Part shown: piece by piece, positions 6,679-6,883 of the stretch
How positions within the stretch are numbered: position 1 is the stretch's first letter
Layout: each line of letters opens with the position of its first letter
Source: Candidatus Cloacimonadota bacterium
Lineage (GTDB): Bacteria; Hydrothermota; E44-bin80
Reading direction: 5' to 3'
NCBI GenBank assembly: GCA_004376305.1
Contig: SOKD01000057.1
Coordinates: 1-6,883 of the forward strand
DNA length: 6,883 nt
Translations under genes and position numbers: made by a program
The notes under the pieces: model-generated
Told to the model about the DNA's origin: nothing
What the model saw: the letters and a program-made list of their open reading frames with translations, nothing else
The model's database searches: none

Positions 6679-6883
6679 ATGGCTCAAAGAACAGTAAAAG
6701 AAATACTGGTGAAGATGCGAAGTCTCAGTCTGCTTATGGTTGATCTTGGATTTGCAGCAATTATGGAAGATGATGTGGATCTTGCCCATGAGGCGGCAAA
6801 GATTAAGAGAGAACTGAGGGAACTCAGTTACAAACTCAGGATTGAATCACTTATGGTCAGCAGGCTGTCAATAAGCACGGAAC
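6679..6883 (+). CDS. PhoU-like domain protein, N-terminal part (probably PhoU plus TrkA-C type; partial)
   Basis: Only the first 68 codons are present; the frame is open to the window end. The protein starts MAQRTVKEILVKMRSLSLL and continues with MVDLGFAAIMEDDVDLAHEA, then a charged helix (IKRELRELSYKLRIESLM). Alternating helices with a heptad-like pattern and the phrases RTVKEIL and MVDL are typical of the PhoU-like helical proteins that, in archaea and some anaerobic bacteria, carry a C-terminal TrkA-C (RCK-C) ligand-binding domain (COG3273-like) and are linked to potassium or ion transport. The TrkA-C part would lie outside the window, so that architecture is inferred. A plain PhoU or DUF47 protein is the alternative. 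No signal peptide or membrane segment is visible. The gene follows rng by 68 bases on the same strand. Confidence 0.6.
   Translation, partial: MAQRTVKEILVKMRSLSLLMVDLGFAAIMEDDVDLAHEAAKIKRELRELSYKLRIESLMVSRLSISTE

Noticed and set aside
1..6883. CRISPR arrays, tRNA or rRNA genes, transposases or attachment sites
   Set aside because: Nearly every base is covered by recognisable genes on one strand; no regularly spaced repeats, tRNA-like folds, transposase motifs or long flanking repeats were seen.

Overview
The window holds two plus-strand gene groups and looks like ordinary bacterial chromosome. Coding density is high, no gene is visible on the minus strand, and there are no RNA genes, mobile elements or CRISPR repeats that I can see. 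GC is roughly in the low-to-mid 40s by eye. An oxygen-sensitive 2-oxoacid:ferredoxin oxidoreductase, a radical SAM enzyme and Shine-Dalgarno sites of AGGAGG type suggest an anaerobic bacterium. The presence of an RNase E/G protein argues for a bacterium rather than an archaeon. The phylum cannot be fixed from this window. A deep-branching anaerobe (for example Planctomycetota of the anammox type, Omnitrophota or Nitrospirota) would fit, but that is a guess.

Region 1 (1-2502) is the end of a four-subunit 2-oxoacid (probably pyruvate):ferredoxin oxidoreductase operon in the order gamma-delta-alpha-beta (porG, porD, porA, porB). The gamma gene is cut by the window edge. All three junctions overlap by one to four bases (TAATG, ATGA, ATGA), which points to translational coupling and balanced subunit production. 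Alpha and beta together form the thiamine diphosphate active site. Beta also carries one Fe-S cluster, delta carries two [4Fe-4S] clusters that pass electrons to ferredoxin, and gamma binds the CoA side of the reaction.

Region 2 (2503-2596) is the only real break between genes on this side. It holds a plausible sigma70-like promoter and a short inverted repeat, and leads to a GTG start.

Region 3 (2597-6610) is a two-gene unit. The first gene encodes an 822-residue fusion of a radical SAM protein (B12-binding-like N-terminus, CxxxCxxC core) and a C-terminal DUF2344 domain. Only 12 bases later comes an RNase E/G-family ribonuclease with all its catalytic residues. This pairing recurs in many bacteria and suggests a role in RNA or ribosome metabolism for the radical SAM enzyme, whose reaction I do not know.

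Region 4 (6611-6883) is a 68-base spacer with a weak terminator-like hairpin, then the first 68 codons of a PhoU-like protein, probably of the PhoU plus TrkA-C type, cut by the window end. I did not find a clearly new multi-gene system. The best lead is the radical SAM-DUF2344 fusion with its extra cysteine cluster next to the RNase gene.
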